A stretch of DNA of 64,000 nt from Saussurea involucrata (lineage: Eukaryota; Streptophyta; Magnoliopsida; Asterales; Asteraceae): NCBI GenBank assembly GCA_033807775.1, contig CM066319.1, positions 160,337,983-160,401,982 of the forward strand. The letters are read 5' to 3'. Below the pieces are notes generated by a model. The model ran no database searches. It was given only the letters and a program-made list of their open reading frames with translations, and was not told the DNA's origin. Positions 61,261 to 64,000 of the stretch are shown piece by piece; position 1 is the stretch's first letter; every line of letters begins with the position of its first letter. Both the position numbers and the translations under genes were made by a program.

Positions 61261-64000
61261 TCAGCCTTCAAAGGGTTCTTCCTTAATGAGAAGTTCATCA
61301 AGGGTTGTCTTTTCAGTTGGAATCATCCAGTCAGGAACCTTTTCTCCTTTATTCTTTAGCTTCAGAGCAGCTTCAAAAATCAAGGGTTTTAGGTGTCGTG
61401 CCTGAATGTCTTTTCTGAAGTCGCACCAGTAGATGAGATCTTTGAGCTGTTCGATTGGAGTGATTGGAAGCTCAGCGATCCGTTGAAAGCTTTTACGTCC
61501 GTCGTAGTCAAGAAAGAATATTCCATAGGGATTACTGATGACTTTACCAGGGACGAAAAGTTCACATGGTGGCAAAGAGATGTCAAGGGCAGATAGATCA
61601 GGATCAGGACCAAGTACTTCAGCGCGAGAGAAACCAATTCCAGTTTCATTTCGTATGACAGGACCTGAGTTTGAATCTTGACGTTTCTTCCTTGGAGAGC
61701 CCTTTTTTCTTTTCGGCTTTAAATCAGGAACAGGAGGAATATCCACACAAGAAGATATCAAATCGATCTGTCTGTTTATCAGCTTTTCGAAATGATCCTT
61801 GTACTTAGATTTTGATGGTTGGATAGCTAACCTCATCTCCAGCCATTCAGAGAGACCATACCTTTTTACAGTGTCAGCACGAAAGGTTTCAGATGAGTCA
61901 TCTTCTCTGAACAGTTTGATGTCAACAATAGGTACTCCGATGGAGGTTCTTCCAGAGATGAATACCTTGTTGATCTTCGTTGGACGATATCTGAAGTGGA
62001 TTTTCTCTTTACACCAGATCAGGGTGGTCTGAGAAACTTCAGCTTTCTTTTCCACGATCTTCTGGGCTTGTTCCCAAAGCTTTCGTTGGATTTGAATGGG
62101 AATACGCTTCAGCTTGGGGTCTTTGACAGATTCTTGAGTGAGCTTGATGGCGTATTCTCTGTCTTTATCTTCAGCTTCCTTCCTTTCAGCGATGAGGCGT
62201 TCAGCTCTGAGATGATCCTGGTATTCAGCTTTTGAAATTCTGAATTTAGGAGGAACTGAAGGTAGTTGATCGCGCCTTAGGATGATTCGCTGATCCTCGA
62301 ATCGCTTTATCATTTCTTCTCTCCTCTTTTGAGGAACTGAGGGTCTGTTTCTGTGCGAGAGAGGTTGTTCTTCTGATTCATCAGTCTCAGAGATTAAATC
62401 TAAGACTGGGATTATGTCTTCAGCGGTAGCTGGAATTATTGGTGAAGTCGCAATAGAAGATCTTTCAGCGATATCCTCAAACAGGGGAGAGGACTAGCTG
62501 AAACGCAGCGATCTTACAAATAAGAACTGGGTAGAAGAACTTGGGTAGAAAAGATAGAAAAAAAATGTGGATGTGTAGGTGTTTGTGGAATGGATAACTG
62601 ATTTTTCAGAGATGATCAGGGAAGGAAAAATAAGTTTAGTGTACCTGACAAATTGGCTTTGCAAGTAGGATCGCCAGATTATCATCTTCAGCGATGCCTT
62701 TGTCTTTGCTTTTCTCAGCGCCAGAGGCTGAGTGCTTTGTCTTTGTCTTCTCCCCTGAAGGTTCTTTTATTGAAATACCTTTAAGAGCTTTGGTTCGAGG
62801 AGCAGGTTTGACAACAAAGAAATCATCGTCATCTTCATCATCATCATCATCGTTCCTTGGAGAGGAGGATGGTTCAGCTTCAGGGATGTCGAAGTCTTCG
62901 TCTTCTTCTGCTTCAGATTCCTCAGCATCTTCTTCGAGTTTCTCCCCCTCAGATACAGAGGCGAGGTTCTCGGTTCCCTCAGGGTTTTCATCTCCCTGAG
63001 GTCCAGTAATCCGATCTTCATTACCCTCTCCCCTGATAGATTCATCATGGGAAAGGTCTTCAGCGCTCTTATTTTGATCTTCAGCGCTCTTCTCCTGTTC
63101 AGCGCTCTTCTCCCCCTCTTTCTCATGATGGGCGGGGGAGGAATGGGTAGATTCAGCATTGGTGTTGTCTCTGTCTTCTGGGCCAGAGACTTTCACACAA
63201 TCTTCAAGCTTAGCTATTCTGTCTTCTAGGCCAGAAATAGCAGGCGTGATTTTCTTCAGCTCTTGGCGATCCTCTGCGGTGAATGAGTCCAAAACAGGTG
63301 CAGGGGCCGGAGCAGGAGCTGGATTATTTGCCTTGTTCACCAGCGTCTCGATCATTGTCTTGACAGAACTAAGATCGGTCTTCACTGAGCCCAAGTCGGT
63401 CTTGACCACTGACATATCACCTTCGAGTGTACCAACCGATTTCTTCAGCGTTGTAACCTCGCTGGAAATGGTGGAAACTGATGATTTGAGGTTGGTGTAG
63501 TCAGTGTAGATGTCGGAGAGCACTTTGGCAAAGTCGGCGAGAGTTTTATCAAGGTCTTTGATGTCATCAGAGGAGGCCTTCTTGTCCACCACGGTAGTCA
63601 GCTTCGTCAGATTCTCTCCAGCGTTTGTTACAGCTGTAGAGTTATTTGATAGACCGGTGGTGAGATCCGTAAGTTTCATCTCCATAGACTTCAGAGACTG
63701 GTTGATGTCTCCCAAATAAGGACCTGTAACATATAAGTACTTGTGAACAAAGGAAAGCTCAGAAGTTTCAGGTTTAGTTACAGTGTTTAAGGTGGGATCT
63801 GTACCTGCAGGAGCGTTGACGAACTCATCAAAGTTTCGAGTCCCTCCATAGTGTTCCATATCACCCTCAAAAGTTCCGTGAGGGATGGAGATCTCTGCAG
63901 GTCCTTTCTTCGTCATTCGCTGAGAAGCTTCAACGGCTTCTTGAATGATGGCATCTCCAGTTTTGACTGGAGGAGTGTCCAAAGAAGTAGAGGGAGGAGC
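61261..64000 (-). CDS. Sirevirus extra (env-position) ORF, two exons, intact in view
   Basis: Exon 1 is open from the window edge (64000) to 62645, intron 62644-62494 (151 bp), exon 2 62493-61261 ending TGA. The start codon lies beyond the window: the frame stays open upstream of 63982. The N-terminal part has long heptad-like stretches (SLKSMEMKLTDLTTGLSN, TTLKKSVGTLEGDMSVVKTD), then PAPAPAPAP. A very acidic segment (AEESEAEEDEDFDIP, a DDDDDEDDDD run) and a Lys-rich end precede the intron. Exon 2 is basic and mixed, with RAERLIAERKEAEDKDREYA, IGFSRAEVLGPDPDLSALDI and VISNPYGIFFLDYDGRKSFQ. Unspliced RNA would stop three codons after the donor. No signal peptide or membrane segment is seen; function unknown. 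Confidence 0.75.
62494..62644 (-). other. Spliceosomal intron inside retrotransposon ORF (right copy)
   Basis: Donor GTACACTAAA at 62644, acceptor TTTCAGCTAG ending 62494 (minus strand). Same position, phase and acceptor as the intron at 415-570. Confidence 0.72.

Larger units (their letters stand above)
60021..64000 (-). mobile_element. Sirevirus-like LTR retrotransposon, 3' part (family A, right copy)
   Basis: Minus strand, cut by the right edge of the window. From right to left it has the extra ORF exon 1, intron, exon 2, an untranslated gap (61004-61260), polypurine tract (60993-61003) and 3' LTR (60021-60992). Same family as the element at 1-3046 but clearly diverged (U3 differs by many substitutions and indels). 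gag and pol are outside the window. Confidence 0.75.

Noticed and set aside
63982..63984. Start of the right-hand extra ORF at 63982
   Set aside because: That codon is TTG and the frame stays open to the window edge, so the real start lies outside.

Overview
This is plant nuclear DNA, almost certainly from a eudicot. It contains spliceosomal introns, LTR retrotransposons of the Ty1/copia (including Sirevirus/SIRE) and Ty3/gypsy types, Helitrons, PIF/Harbinger, hAT and Stowaway elements, and one intron-rich host gene. The style of the Sirevirus extra ORFs and of the Harbinger proteins reminds me of Asteraceae genomes; that is an impression, not proof. About nine tenths of the window is mobile DNA or its debris.

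Layout. 1-3046: 3' part of a Sirevirus-like element (+), with a two-exon extra ORF and the 3' LTR. 3477-5260: a foldback element in TA repeats and a Tourist-like MITE. 5340-12230: a complete but mutated Ty1/copia element with TSD ATAAG; its 5' LTR carries a 987-bp TIR element, and its primer site is complementary to its own LTR instead of to initiator tRNA. 12313-32600: one or more Helitrons (minus strand) with three 5' termini and one 3' terminus, carrying a two-exon fragment of a cellulose synthase (CESA3-like) gene. This Helitron DNA is split by a young 15.2-kb Sirevirus (15075-30246, TSD GAAAT) with gag, damaged pol and two long env-position ORFs. 33270-34112: a non-autonomous Harbinger. 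34257-35182: a small complete Helitron. 36827-42368: a young Ty3/gypsy element (minus strand, TSD ATTAA) whose pol frame runs into its own LTR. 43-46 kb: MITEs and a hAT element.

46280-50373 (minus strand) is the only convincing host gene: six exons, intact, 343 codons, encoding a type II membrane sulfotransferase-like (P-loop) protein. Its introns hold a Stowaway MITE, a 7-unit minisatellite and an inverted copy of the same repeat module.

50.8-59.5 kb: more MITEs from two recurrent families, a 5'-truncated LINE split by a hAT element with 8-bp TSD, and a compact Harbinger (55440-57330) with an intact 428-aa transposase. 60021-64000: a second copy of the first Sirevirus-like family, in inverted orientation, with an intact two-exon extra ORF.

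The most interesting points are: (i) the Sirevirus extra ORF that needs splicing, with the same intron in two independent copies; (ii) a copia element whose LTR contains a perfect 15-nt complement to its own primer site (candidate self-priming); (iii) Helitron capture of CESA sequence; (iv) Harbinger elements that appear to carry only one of the two usual genes each; (v) family-specific palindrome half-sites spread over whole Sirevirus elements.
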